From Candidatus Gastranaerophilales bacterium (GTDB lineage: Bacteria > Cyanobacteriota > Vampirovibrionia > Gastranaerophilales > Gastranaerophilaceae): 53,474 nucleotides of DNA. The DNA lies in assembly GCA_944323695.1 (NCBI GenBank), contig CALUTI010000005.1:1-53474 (forward strand), written 5' to 3'. The position numbers and the translations under genes are program-made. Positions 25,716 through 35,161 of this stretch are shown one piece after another (positions within the stretch are counted from its first letter, which is position 1; each line of letters starts with the position of its first letter). The notes below the pieces were generated by a model that saw only the letters and a list, made by a program, of their open reading frames with translations, was not told the origin of the DNA and did not search any database.

Positions 25716-25848
25716 TCGAAGACCTGTTAAAAGCGAGCGAGTAAGCAAATCCCATCCCCTCTGAATAAAGCGGGCAGGCAAAAGTCGAGCCCGTTTTATT
25801 TTTGGATGAAAACCCACACAGGCAAAGCCCCTAACCTGTTAATTTTAA

Positions 25849-26061
25849 TTATTCGTTAAATAAATCTTTTGTTTTTATATTTAATGCATCAGCAATGGTA
25901 TCTAATTTGTTTATTGTTGCATTCATTTTAGCATTTTCAAGTTTGCTTATGTATGAATTGTCCCTTCCTACAATCAATGAAAGTTCTTCTTGATTAAGTC
26001 CACAGCGCTCTCTTATTTGTTTTAAATTTTGTGCAATTATTTTTTTACTATCTTGACTCAT
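25849..26061 (-). CDS. Small XRE-family HTH regulator
   Basis: 70 residues. The HTH covers IAQNLKQIRERCGLNQEELSLIVGRDNSYISKLENAKM, a typical lambda-Cro/C1 type domain with nothing else. ATG 26061 follows AGGA by 7 bases; an earlier in-frame TTG at 26067 is rejected for lack of room. It lies 32 bases after the large AsmA gene end region on the same strand and may be co-transcribed with it. Targets unknown. Confidence 0.85.
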   Translation of the reverse strand: MSQDSKKIIAQNLKQIRERCGLNQEELSLIVGRDNSYISKLENAKMNATINKLDTIADALNIKTKDLFNE

Positions 26062-26099
26062 AATCAAATCCTGATTTTATTCAATCTTTTAACTAGGTT

Positions 26100-28889
26100 T
26101 TATTTAATTTTTTTAAGTGAGGATAAGAAATTATTGTTCACTACATCGCCGTCAACTTTTGTCAAAAATACCTGACAATCCTTTTCATCCGCTTCAATTT
26201 CCGGAATTTCTTTTAGTTCTGAGGCATAATAATGAGCGTCATTTCGACTGCTTAGAGGAATTCTGTTTGCAAGGCTGTTAAGTGAAAAGTTCCTTAAAAA
26301 TCCTGCAAAACCTTTATTTGTACTGCTGAATTTCGTATAAATCCTCAAAATTGCATCACCGTTTTCAATATTGTAACGCCCTACAATATAGCTTCCCAGT
26401 TGCGGGGCTGATGATTTTATTTTCAAAAGTTCTACAACGTTATTTTTTAGATAAAGTTCCCCTGTGATGTTGTCAAAATTGCCTTCAGGAATGCTTACCA
26501 TATCGGATAAAGTCGCAGGGCTAATCATTGCAACCGGATTTCTGAATATTGCTGCAAATTTCAATACATATTCTATTAGACCGATTTTTTGGATTGTACC
26601 GTCTTTTACTATGAATTTTATTGTCCCGTTTAATTTTAGTGAGTCATCTGTATTGAGCGCTATTAAGCCGCTTGCCTTTCCGGAGATTTCACGCGGAAGG
26701 TTCAGCAATGATGTTGACATCAAATCTGAATTAACATCCTTTATTCCAAGGGTTATGTTATAGAGATGTTTTTTTAAGTCACAGTAAACTTTTACTGATG
26801 AAATACCTTCTGCTATGTCAAATTTGTTTGAATGCAATTGAAGAATATTATTCTTATCCAGCGTAAGATTTGCTTTTAGATTACCGAATTTGATGTCCTT
26901 GTATTTCCCGTCATTAAGCCTTAGGATACATCTTTCTATAATAAGATTGTTGACATCAAACGTCGCAGCCGTTGTGTCTTTTGTCTCGTCGTAATTTTCA
27001 TAATCATATTCAACATTTTCAGCTGTTTTAGGTTGTTCGGTTACAGCCGCAGTGTTTTGCTGATTAAAGGACTGCATTACTTTTTCAATATCGATTTTAT
27101 CAATGCCAAAATCAATGTTTTTAATTACAACAGGAAACATAATTTTATTGGCAATAGTTCCTGAAAAATCGTATTTGGAACGCTTATACCAGCCTTCGGA
27201 TTTTATATTGATATAATCTTTATTCGTAGAAAATTCACCGCTTTTGATGAATACTCTTTGAGAGGGGATAATGATTTTTTCTGCGTTTAATTTGCCTTTT
27301 ACAACCGGATATGTACCGTTATTCAGCATTGAAAGGTCGCCGTAGAATTTTCCGCCTTTAAACAGTTTTTGCCCTATTAATACGTTCAAAAATTCACTTG
27401 GCAGCGGGTTGGGAATTACAAATCCTAATTTTTTAACAAACGGAACCGGTTTTGAAAGGTCAATGTCTCCGTTTAATGACAGAACGGGTTTTACTTTTAC
27501 CCCTCGGACAAGTTCTGAGGCTATGTAATAATTTATGTCTTTTATATTTAAAATATTATCTTCAAAGTGCAAATCAGCCTTGACCGCTCTGTCATATCCC
27601 GTCGGGGTTAATGAGGCGCCGTCTACAAGGATGTCTTCACCTTTTGCAAGTTTTGAAGCCCAGATTATGTCAATCTTATTATAAATGGATTTTATAATTA
27701 CGCTGGTACCGGCATTCCCTATAATTTTAAATGGGAAACCAACGAGTTTTGACAAATATTTTTCTGCAAACTCATTAGTCGCAACTGTTTTTACAACGAC
27801 TTCAGTGTCGCAGGATTTTGTGTAATCTTTTACGGTGCCGGTCAGGTCAATATGATTTTTCCTTGTTGTGCCGTAATAACCTTTGAAATCTTTTAAAGTT
27901 ATATCATTTGATGTTAAAACAATTTGCCCTTTATCTAATGTAAGAGGTAAATCCGCTACAGGAATGACTTTCAATGATGTTTTATTCATATCGATTGTAC
28001 CATTGAGGTCATTTTTTGTAAGCGTTATATCAAAATCAAAGCTGCCGTTAATGTCTTTGAAATATGAAATAATCTCGCTGCCGTTATTAATCAAAAGATT
28101 TGACCCGGCAATTGCAATAATATCATCCACATTAAATTTTTTAGCTGAAAGATTTAGTTTCATGCCAGTTTCACGGGAAGCTTCCGCATTGATATGCACA
28201 TCAGATTTGTTTACATTAAAAATGCAGTCTTTTACATATAAGTGTTTTTCTTTTATGAAGACTTTGTTCTTATCTCCTATTGCAAAACGCAGGGTTTTAT
28301 CAGCTTTTTTGATTGTTGTATCAAAATTAAAATGTACAAATCGTTCGTATTTGTTTCTGTTGTCTATAAATAACTTATCCGCATCAAGCCTTATATCAAC
28401 ATCAGGCTCAAGATGATAAAGAATTACCCCTTTTTTCAGAGCTAAAACTGAATCATAAAAATCCACGGCCCAATTAGACTTAGTCTCTTTTTCTTGTTTT
28501 TCCTGCTGAGGGATTAGTGTCATAAGTTTATTTACATCTGCAAAAATGTATTCTACAAGAAATTTGTCTAATATTATTCTTTGTTTTATAAGATCTTTAA
28601 AGGAAATTTGGGTGTTAAGATTTTTAATTTCCAGCAGACTTTCATTATTTTTTGTAAGCTTTAATTCATAAACTTTAAAGCCTATTGCAGGAGAAAAGCC
28701 GGTTTTTAATTCCGGATATTCTATAGACAAATCCGCACCGGTCATATTTTTGACCTCTTTTTGAACAAAGCTTATGAATTTGCTGTTTGATACTATATCA
28801 GGTAAAACTTTTATATATAAAAATGACAAAAGCCCTGCAATAATAATTATTGTACTAGAAATTCCGATTATTAATTTTTTCTTCATCAC
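26100..28889 (-). CDS. AsmA-like envelope protein (929 residues)
   Basis: One N-terminal membrane anchor (LIIGISSTIIIIAGLLSFLYI), then a long beta-rich region with the AsmA-type opening SLEIKNLNTQISFKDL and C-terminal repeats around 690-870 such as ITGELYLKNNVVELLKI. Members of this group (AsmA, TamB, YhdP, YicH) form periplasmic bridges that carry phospholipids to the outer membrane. It supports a diderm envelope. A shorter relative of the 1239-residue protein at 31305-35024. Ribosome site GAGGGAGAAG before the start; divergent from the WG-repeat gene. Confidence 0.8.
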   Translation of the reverse strand: MMKKKLIIGISSTIIIIAGLLSFLYIKVLPDIVSNSKFISFVQKEVKNMTGADLSIEYPELKTGFSPAIGFKVYELKLTKNNESLLEIKNLNTQISFKDLIKQRIILDKFLVEYIFADVNKLMTLIPQQEKQEKETKSNWAVDFYDSVLALKKGVILYHLEPDVDIRLDADKLFIDNRNKYERFVHFNFDTTIKKADKTLRFAIGDKNKVFIKEKHLYVKDCIFNVNKSDVHINAEASRETGMKLNLSAKKFNVDDIIAIAGSNLLINNGSEIISYFKDINGSFDFDITLTKNDLNGTIDMNKTSLKVIPVADLPLTLDKGQIVLTSNDITLKDFKGYYGTTRKNHIDLTGTVKDYTKSCDTEVVVKTVATNEFAEKYLSKLVGFPFKIIGNAGTSVIIKSIYNKIDIIWASKLAKGEDILVDGASLTPTGYDRAVKADLHFEDNILNIKDINYYIASELVRGVKVKPVLSLNGDIDLSKPVPFVKKLGFVIPNPLPSEFLNVLIGQKLFKGGKFYGDLSMLNNGTYPVVKGKLNAEKIIIPSQRVFIKSGEFSTNKDYINIKSEGWYKRSKYDFSGTIANKIMFPVVIKNIDFGIDKIDIEKVMQSFNQQNTAAVTEQPKTAENVEYDYENYDETKDTTAATFDVNNLIIERCILRLNDGKYKDIKFGNLKANLTLDKNNILQLHSNKFDIAEGISSVKVYCDLKKHLYNITLGIKDVNSDLMSTSLLNLPREISGKASGLIALNTDDSLKLNGTIKFIVKDGTIQKIGLIEYVLKFAAIFRNPVAMISPATLSDMVSIPEGNFDNITGELYLKNNVVELLKIKSSAPQLGSYIVGRYNIENGDAILRIYTKFSSTNKGFAGFLRNFSLNSLANRIPLSSRNDAHYYASELKEIPEIEADEKDCQVFLTKVDGDVVNNNFLSSLKKIK

Positions 28890-28930
28890 TTCTCCCTCTG
28901 ATAAAAATTATAACATAATAAATTTTATGT

Positions 28931-28936
28931 TATTAT
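28931..28936 (+). promoter_or_regulatory. -10 element of WG-repeat gene, predicted leaderless
   Basis: TATTAT with an upstream TG (extended -10, TGT-TATTAT), six bases before ATG 28943. No ribosome site. Confidence 0.6.
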
Positions 28937-28942
28937 ATGATT

Positions 28943-29842
28943 ATGAAGAAGTTTTTATTATTTTTAGGTTTAATTATAATTTGTCAGGGTATGGCAATTG
29001 CAGTTACACAAGAGGGCAGCGTATCCGAAAATGTTTCTGTTAAGGTTTTTAAAGGAGATAAATATTTCGGATTGAAGGATTCAAATGAGAATGTAATTGT
29101 TGAACCTGTTTATAAAAAAATGATAGTTCTCGGTGATTCTTCATTTATTGTTCAAAAAGGCAGCAAATTCGGTCTGATGGATTATAACGGAAATATTCTT
29201 ATCCCAATTAAATATACCCATGTCGAAAGGGTTTTGGGCAAATATTTAAAAATCGGGCGAGGAAATAAATACGCACTATATGATGAATATGGTAAAGAAA
29301 TTTTACCAAGAGAATACTCTTCAATAGATTTATTATTCGGCGGTATGTTTTTGACACGTAAAGATTTTAAGTATGGCATTTCGGATATGAATGGCAGAAC
29401 AATTCTTGAAAATAAATTCGACGATATATATATGCCTGAACCAAATATTATGAGAATAAGTTATGAAGGTCAATGGTATGAAATTGAACAGGTTCGAGGC
29501 GAAAAATTTACCCTGCCGCAGGATATTCAGGATATAAAAGGTAATGAAAATTTTAAAATATCAGAGCTTATTACAAAACCGGGCACAGCAACGGGTTATT
29601 CTGTTGTAACTTTTACTGATTATCTTTTAAAGCTGTTCTCGTCAATCTCACCTGCTCATGAGCAGACAATTGATGAATTAATGCTGTCACAGGGTGCGGA
29701 AACTGTTTCAATCCTGTTAAAGTTGACCTGGCTTCCGAAATATCCGTTCAGCTATGCCAGAAACTATTTTAATACGGTAAGAACACCGAATAACGGTCCT
29801 TTGTCAGAGGTTAAATACGAGCTTAAACGTCAATTACAATAA
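28943..29842 (+). CDS. Exported WG-repeat protein
   Basis: 299 residues. Signal peptide MKKFLLFLGLIIICQGMAIAV, then about five WG-like repeats between 25 and 180, for example YFGLKDSNENVIVEPVYKKM and KFGLMDYNGNILIPIKY, which form a beta-propeller-like or beta-barrel module. The C-terminal 110 residues are unassigned. ATG 28943 is preferred to 28937 on the promoter spacing. It should lie in the periplasm or be lipid-free exported; ligand unknown. A glutaredoxin gene follows 14 bases later. Confidence 0.8.
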   Translation: MKKFLLFLGLIIICQGMAIAVTQEGSVSENVSVKVFKGDKYFGLKDSNENVIVEPVYKKMIVLGDSSFIVQKGSKFGLMDYNGNILIPIKYTHVERVLGKYLKIGRGNKYALYDEYGKEILPREYSSIDLLFGGMFLTRKDFKYGISDMNGRTILENKFDDIYMPEPNIMRISYEGQWYEIEQVRGEKFTLPQDIQDIKGNENFKISELITKPGTATGYSVVTFTDYLLKLFSSISPAHEQTIDELMLSQGAETVSILLKLTWLPKYPFSYARNYFNTVRTPNNGPLSEVKYELKRQLQ

Positions 29843-29856
29843 AAGGAGTTTATATT

Positions 29857-30117
29857 ATGAATAACATTGAAATTTTTACATCACAAACCTGCCCATATTG
29901 TGTTAAAGCAAAAAAATTGCTTAAAACTCTTGGGCTTGAATACAAAGAAACTGATGTGTCAGATTCTTTTGATGAAATGGTTACGGAATTTGAAAAGCGT
30001 TTCGGCAAAAAAGTAATGACAATTCCTCAAATTGTAATAAATGACAAATATGTCGGCGGATTTGATGATTTGAACGCTTTGTACAAATCAGGCAAACTCG
30101 ACGAATATTTGAATTAA
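29857..30117 (+). CDS. Glutaredoxin
   Basis: 86 residues, thioredoxin fold. Dithiol active site CPYC at residues 11-14, cis-proline region TIPQIV near 60, and GGFDDL for glutathione binding. Reduces protein and low-molecular-weight disulfides in the cytoplasm using glutathione. Good ribosome site (AAGGAG). GrxC-like in size and motif. Confidence 0.93.
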   Translation: MNNIEIFTSQTCPYCVKAKKLLKTLGLEYKETDVSDSFDEMVTEFEKRFGKKVMTIPQIVINDKYVGGFDDLNALYKSGKLDEYLN

Positions 30118-30118
30118 A

Positions 30119-30742
30119 TTATCGTATAAAATTTGTCATTATTTTTTCTGCGGGTTTAGGGTTAATACCCTTTTCTTTGCCTGCTTCTATGCATTTTAAA
30201 ATCCATGCCATGTTTTGTCCCAAAACCTGCATTATCTGTATGCCTTCTTTGTCCTGCATAACTTCTTCAGGGGTGTTGCCGTGAACCATATTCCAATAGT
30301 TTGAAGATACAACAGGCATGTTGCAGATTGTGAAATGTTTCGTTATGGCATCAATTGAAGCTGTTGTACCTGCACGTCTTGCGGAAACTATTGCAGCACC
30401 CGGCTTGTAAGCAAAAGCACCGCCCCCTGCATAAAATAATCTGTCTAAAAATGACAATAATCTTCCGCTCGGATGCGCAAAGTACACAGGTGAACCAAAG
30501 ATAAATCCGTCAGATTCTTTTGCTTTTTCAATAACTTCATTTACAATATCGTCATTAAAAACGCATTTGCCTCCGTTTTGACGGCACCAGGCACAGCCTA
30601 TACAGTCTCTGATAGGATTTGGACCCAATTGTATAATTTCTGTATCAATGCCTTCAGCATTTAAGGTTTTAGATATTTCGTTTAATGCTGTATATGTACA
30701 GCCGTTTTTTCTGTTGCTGCCATTAATTAATAAGACTTTCAT
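30119..30742 (-). CDS. NADPH-dependent FMN reductase / flavodoxin-like protein
   Basis: 207 residues. Begins MKVLLINGSNRKNGCTYTAL, the FMN-phosphate loop of the WrbA/iron-sulfur flavoprotein group, then CIGCAWCRQNGGKC with cysteines that in relatives may hold an Fe-S cluster, and GSPVYFAHPSG for the flavin. Substrate not known. ATG 30742 follows AAGGAGG; the upstream Met of the open frame has no such site. Probably co-transcribed with the acetyltransferase gene just upstream. Confidence 0.85.
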   Translation of the reverse strand: MKVLLINGSNRKNGCTYTALNEISKTLNAEGIDTEIIQLGPNPIRDCIGCAWCRQNGGKCVFNDDIVNEVIEKAKESDGFIFGSPVYFAHPSGRLLSFLDRLFYAGGGAFAYKPGAAIVSARRAGTTASIDAITKHFTICNMPVVSSNYWNMVHGNTPEEVMQDKEGIQIMQVLGQNMAWILKCIEAGKEKGINPKPAEKIMTNFIR

Positions 30743-30753
30743 ATAAAACCTCC

Positions 30754-31305
30754 TTAAATTTGTTTTATAAATTTGCAAGGATTGCCTACTGCAACGGTAT
30801 TCGACGGAATGTCTTTTGTAACAACGCTTCCTGCACCGATTACACAGTTATCGCCTATTGTAACTCCGGGCATTACGCATACATTACCGCCAAACCACAC
30901 GTTATTACCGACAGTTATTGGTTTTGCAAATTCAAGACCTTTGTTGCGAGTTTCTGCATCAATAGGGTGTCCTGCCGTATAAAATCCGCAATTTGGACCT
31001 ATAAATACATTGTCGCCGAATTTTACTTTTGCGCAATCCAAAATTACAAGGTTATGGTTTGAATAAAAATTTTCGCCGATTTCTATGTTATAGCCGTAAT
31101 CGCAGTAAAATACAGGATTTATATTAAATCTCTCTTTTGTTTTGCCGAAAAGTTTTCGGATAACGTCAGACATGTGTTCAGGTTTTGTAAAAGGCGTATT
31201 GTTAAATTCATAACAAAGCTGTTTGCATCTATAGCGGTCTTCGACAAGGTCTTTGTCCTCCGCATTATAAAGCTCGCCATTTATCATTTTTTCACGTTCT
31301 GTCAT
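30754..31305 (-). CDS. Maltose/galactoside O-acetyltransferase-like protein
   Basis: 183 residues, left-handed beta-helix acetyltransferase. The Mac domain MTEREKMINGELYNAEDKDL is at the N-terminus, followed by hexapeptide repeats and the catalytic His region FYTAGHPIDAETR, then VWFGGNVCVMPGVTIGDNCVIGAGSVVTKDI. Uses acetyl-CoA to acetylate a sugar hydroxyl. Ribosome site AAGGACG; start overlaps the end of the upstream AsmA gene by one base. Confidence 0.92.
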   Translation of the reverse strand: MTEREKMINGELYNAEDKDLVEDRYRCKQLCYEFNNTPFTKPEHMSDVIRKLFGKTKERFNINPVFYCDYGYNIEIGENFYSNHNLVILDCAKVKFGDNVFIGPNCGFYTAGHPIDAETRNKGLEFAKPITVGNNVWFGGNVCVMPGVTIGDNCVIGAGSVVTKDIPSNTVAVGNPCKFIKQI

Positions 31306-34300
31306 TATTTTTCGTCCTTTTGGGAAAAGAAATTTTTAATCTTGCGGACTGCTTTTTGGAAAATATTTTCGTTTGCAATCCTTTCCGCCTCAGCTTGGGC
31401 TGCAAGTAGTTCCTCTAATGTGGCGTTAGGATTTTCAGGATCCGTAGGCGGCAGAGTTTCTACAAAATGTTCTGCATTCTCAATATCAGCCGTTGTTGCA
31501 AGCCATTTGAATGATTTTATCAAAGACAACGGTTTTGTTGTATCGCCTCTTAGAACTACCTGGAAGTTGGTTGTGCTCATTTTATTGAAATCTTCAACAA
31601 AATTCGGAATTTGAGCCATTTCTTCCGGTGTTACGGGCTCCGTGAATATAGAGAACATTTTCGCTGCAGCAACGTTTAATCCCGGAGTTGCTTTTACAAT
31701 GTTGACAGGGTTTACTGCAGCAATCGGTCCGAGCATATCTGCAATTTTGGAGCCTAATCTGGCGCGCAGCTTCATATCAGCTTCATTTGTCAGTATGTTC
31801 ATATCACCTGATATATTCATACACATTACAGGTCCGACGGAGGTTATCGGGTTAAGTTTTGCAATTCCGTCAGCCATTTCTATATGTCCGTTTAATACAT
31901 CAAAGTGAGAGGTTTGAACAGATGTCAATGAGTCGATAACACCGCCGAGTGCAGTCTGGAAAAATTCTGATTCACGAATGTTTTCTGCCAGAATAAGATT
32001 TTCCAGTTTACCAAAAGGTCCGAGCTGGCCGTCTTTAATCTCAAAATTAACTGTTCCGTTAATTCCTTTCATCTGTTCCTGCTGATTTTTAGCAGCACCG
32101 TTAATTGAAAGATTTGTATCAAACGCCATTGTGCCTGACAAGGTATCTTTCATTGCCATCAATTCATAGAAAGTTCTTGCTACATCAAAATTTGTACCGT
32201 GAACCTGTGCCTTCAACAACATTGTTACAAGGTTTGCTGAAACATCACCTGTAACTGTGCCGCCAATGGTTGATGTGTGGAGTCTGTTTAGATAGAAAAC
32301 ATTATCTGAAAGTGAAATATCACCGGTTGTATTTGTTAAAACAATCGGAGGTGATGAAATCCTTTTCATATTAATAGAACCGTCTCTGAGTGCAACGGGA
32401 ATATCTGCCGGTTCTGCGTTCGGATTAGCTTTAGGTGCATATTTCATTGCAGCATCAGATACTTTCATTAATTTTGGTACATCAATATTATCTGATGAGA
32501 TGTCTAAATTATTAACAACAAAGACTTGTGCAGGTGCAAGACTTGCATTACCCGCAAGTTGTATATCGGATCCGTTTAGGATTAAGTCTTCTAAAGTTAT
32601 ATACAATGTTTTTGCCAAAAATTTCAGGCTAAGAGTTTTCATTGACGTATACAATTCAGGTATTGTTAAATCCCAAATTCCAAAACTTCCTCTGTATTTT
32701 GGTGACAATGCCTGTCCGAAAATCAGCATGTCGCCTCCGAAAGTCAGATGTGAATCTTTAAATGCGCATATTTGCATTTTTAAATCTTCCGGAATTTTGA
32801 CAGATATCTGGTTTATAAAAGGTGCCGGTGTATCAAGTTTTGTAATTGTTCCTGATACGGTTGCAATACCTGTTGTACCTTCCATATTTGTTTCAAGATC
32901 TTCCGTAAACAATGTAGGTACTGCTTTTGTGTAAAGACCTGTATCTCTTATGTTGAGGCGGTTGCCTTTATAAGTTATTTTTGCCTGTATAATGCTTTGC
33001 AGACCCTTTACGGATTCAATATCAACAGGTGTAATATAATTCAGTTTGTCTGCTTTTATTTGGAAAATTATATCCTGTCTTTTGTCGTTTCCGCTTAAGC
33101 TGAAACGCATAGGAAGGGTACCTTTAGCACTGATAAACGGTGCTGCGGCATCTCCTAAAATTTGTTTTAAATCCTCAGCAAATAAATCACCGTCGGCTTT
33201 AACATTTATGTATGGTCTTTTCATATAGTCAAGAACAGAACCGTCGATATGTATTGCGGAAGAATTGTTAATTCTTACAACAAGCGGATTGATTGCAATA
33301 TTTTCTTCATCTATATTTATATTTAATTCAGGATTTGAAATTTTTGAATTTGTTTGGGGAAGATAAATATTTAAGTCATTATTTGTAATATTGCCGGTAA
33401 CGGTTTTGAAGTTGCTGTTCAATTTTATATCTGTTTTTTTATCAGTAACTCTTAGGGAGTTATCTTTTGTTGCCATATCAAAATCAGATAGAATTACGTT
33501 AATATCTGATACAGCTTTTTTAAGTTCTCCTGTCAGTTTTGTATCCAAAAACAGACTGCCGGATTTTATGCTGTAAGAATTTTTTAAATCAACCGGTGCA
33601 AATGCCGCGAATAACCCCGGAAGCGGAAGCTTTTCAGCATAAATTGAAATATCTGCTACGGATTTTTCGTTAATTTTCCCTTCTGCTTTCAGAATTGAGT
33701 CATTAACATACAGGTGTGTATCTTTGATTTCAAGGGTTTTATCTTCAAACAGAATATTTGCGTTAATATCTTTAAATAATAAGCCTATTTTGCTGTTTGA
33801 CAGGTTTCCGTTGCGGATTATTATTCCGCCGTTTGATTTTAATTTTTTGAAATTTGTTTTGATTTTTGCATTTGCGGATATATATCCTGCGCCTTTCATT
33901 AGTGCCAGGTCATTTTTAATGTTCAATGTATCCATAAACGCTTTTGTTAATATTATCAAATCATTGAAATATATTGGCTTTGAGTTGATTAACAAATCGA
34001 TTTTCGGGTGTTTTGAGTAATTAACATTACCACAAAGTCTTATATTTTGGTTTTTCGCAACATAAATATTTGTATCCAAATCAGCCGAATTACCTTTGAA
34101 TTTTGCTCTAAAATAGCTTTTAGGAAGCTGATAGCCTGAAAGATTCATTGTCAAATCTTCGACATCCACAAACCCATGCAGGATAATATTGCCTTTTCTG
34201 CTCAAGCGTGCTTTTAATTTTGTATCAATGTTTGTTTTGAGGTCGTAATCTCTGTACATCAAAACAGGGTTTACAAAGTCCATATCGGCTCTGTAATCGG

Positions 34301-35024
34301 GATCATCTTCTTCATCAATTTCGGCAGCAGGCGGAATAAATGAGTTTATATCCACGTTTGCTTTGATATTTACATCTTCATCACTTGAAAAACTTGTCTC
34401 TGTTTTTACTTTAAACGTTTTCATATTATTGAAGGCAGCAGATAATTCATCACCTGTTAATGCAAGGTAGTGACCTGATGCAAGGTCGTTAATTTTTGCC
34501 GAATAATTGTATACGTTTATATTGGGAACTTTAATTTTTATCCATGCAGGATTAAATGTGATTTTTGAAGTTTGGGCAGGTGCTTCTGCTTCTTTTTTAC
34601 GTTTTTGCTCATTGATAATATTTTGTACAATGCTCATAATTTTGTATTGTGAGCCGTCTTCTGCTATATCTATGTTGATTTTAGGGCTTTCAACCGTTAC
34701 ATCTGAAACTCTTACGGTTAGCAAAAGAAGGTTTGGTAAAGATATTTTTGTTTTAACATTGTCAACATTAAGTAAATCGGAATTGTCAGGTAATTTTATA
34801 CTTAAACCGTTAATCTTTACACCTGCTTCTAAAATAGGTGTTGTATAAATTCTTATGTCTTTAAAATCAATATTCAAATGTGATTGTTCAAGCGCAAGTT
34901 TTTGAATATCTTTTTTATATGTGTTCAAATCAAGCTTTCTCGGCAGAATAAATAAAAATGCAAGATAAGCTAAAATTATAAACGCTAATATTATGATCCC
35001 AATAACTTTTAAAAATGTCTTCAA
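31305..35024 (-). CDS. Large AsmA-like envelope protein (1239 residues)
   Basis: One N-terminal membrane span (VIGIILAFIILAYLAFLFI-like) then a long beta-rich periplasmic region with several AsmA-type segments, ending in the YhdP/TamB-like C-terminal part with LAENIRESEFFQTALGG and NISGDMNILTNEADMKL. A likely phospholipid bridge to the outer membrane. The C-terminus (about 1190-1239) is a charged tail. Start is TTG 35024, with AAGGAG 7 bases ahead; the first TTG upstream runs into a stop. Confidence 0.82.
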   Translation of the reverse strand: MKTFLKVIGIIILAFIILAYLAFLFILPRKLDLNTYKKDIQKLALEQSHLNIDFKDIRIYTTPILEAGVKINGLSIKLPDNSDLLNVDNVKTKISLPNLLLLTVRVSDVTVESPKINIDIAEDGSQYKIMSIVQNIINEQKRKKEAEAPAQTSKITFNPAWIKIKVPNINVYNYSAKINDLASGHYLALTGDELSAAFNNMKTFKVKTETSFSSDEDVNIKANVDINSFIPPAAEIDEEDDPDYRADMDFVNPVLMYRDYDLKTNIDTKLKARLSRKGNIILHGFVDVEDLTMNLSGYQLPKSYFRAKFKGNSADLDTNIYVAKNQNIRLCGNVNYSKHPKIDLLINSKPIYFNDLIILTKAFMDTLNIKNDLALMKGAGYISANAKIKTNFKKLKSNGGIIIRNGNLSNSKIGLLFKDINANILFEDKTLEIKDTHLYVNDSILKAEGKINEKSVADISIYAEKLPLPGLFAAFAPVDLKNSYSIKSGSLFLDTKLTGELKKAVSDINVILSDFDMATKDNSLRVTDKKTDIKLNSNFKTVTGNITNNDLNIYLPQTNSKISNPELNINIDEENIAINPLVVRINNSSAIHIDGSVLDYMKRPYINVKADGDLFAEDLKQILGDAAAPFISAKGTLPMRFSLSGNDKRQDIIFQIKADKLNYITPVDIESVKGLQSIIQAKITYKGNRLNIRDTGLYTKAVPTLFTEDLETNMEGTTGIATVSGTITKLDTPAPFINQISVKIPEDLKMQICAFKDSHLTFGGDMLIFGQALSPKYRGSFGIWDLTIPELYTSMKTLSLKFLAKTLYITLEDLILNGSDIQLAGNASLAPAQVFVVNNLDISSDNIDVPKLMKVSDAAMKYAPKANPNAEPADIPVALRDGSINMKRISSPPIVLTNTTGDISLSDNVFYLNRLHTSTIGGTVTGDVSANLVTMLLKAQVHGTNFDVARTFYELMAMKDTLSGTMAFDTNLSINGAAKNQQEQMKGINGTVNFEIKDGQLGPFGKLENLILAENIRESEFFQTALGGVIDSLTSVQTSHFDVLNGHIEMADGIAKLNPITSVGPVMCMNISGDMNILTNEADMKLRARLGSKIADMLGPIAAVNPVNIVKATPGLNVAAAKMFSIFTEPVTPEEMAQIPNFVEDFNKMSTTNFQVVLRGDTTKPLSLIKSFKWLATTADIENAEHFVETLPPTDPENPNATLEELLAAQAEAERIANENIFQKAVRKIKNFFSQKDEK

Positions 35025-35110
35025 TTCAATACTCCTTTTTCTTAATAGATTTATTATTAAATAACGGTTTTTTAAAATAAAGAGTATTTGAATTTTTGTT
35101 TACAAATTTT

Positions 35111-35139
35111 TTGGGGTTTATTATGATTTATGATATAAT
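35111..35139 (+). promoter_or_regulatory. Promoter of solo GT2 gene, leadered
   Basis: TTGGGG (35111-35116), 17 bases, TATAAT (35134-35139) with an upstream TG (extended -10). A 22-base stretch with GAGGTG precedes ATG 35162, so this gene has an ordinary leader. Confidence 0.6.
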
Positions 35140-35161
35140 ACTAACCGTAAAGAGGTGTTAT

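Larger units (their letters stand above)
25557..25809 (+). repeat. 62-bp direct repeat duplicating the tRNA-Ser 3' end and terminator
   Basis: 25557-25618 and 25748-25809 match at 60 of 62 positions by my count. The repeat starts in the T loop of the tRNA and includes the last 16 bases of the gene plus the terminator. Copies are 191 bp apart, and the 129 bases between are richer in G+C than the surroundings and hold a strong hairpin. This is the arrangement left by integration at a tRNA 3' end (attL/attR). No integrase gene is in between. The rest of 25573-25848 has no gene I can support. Confidence 0.8.

Noticed and set aside
25399-25755. Minus-strand open frame of 118 codons over the tRNA-Ser region
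   Set aside because: It runs through the tRNA gene and its terminator, has no ribosome site and low-complexity translation; a shadow of RNA structure.
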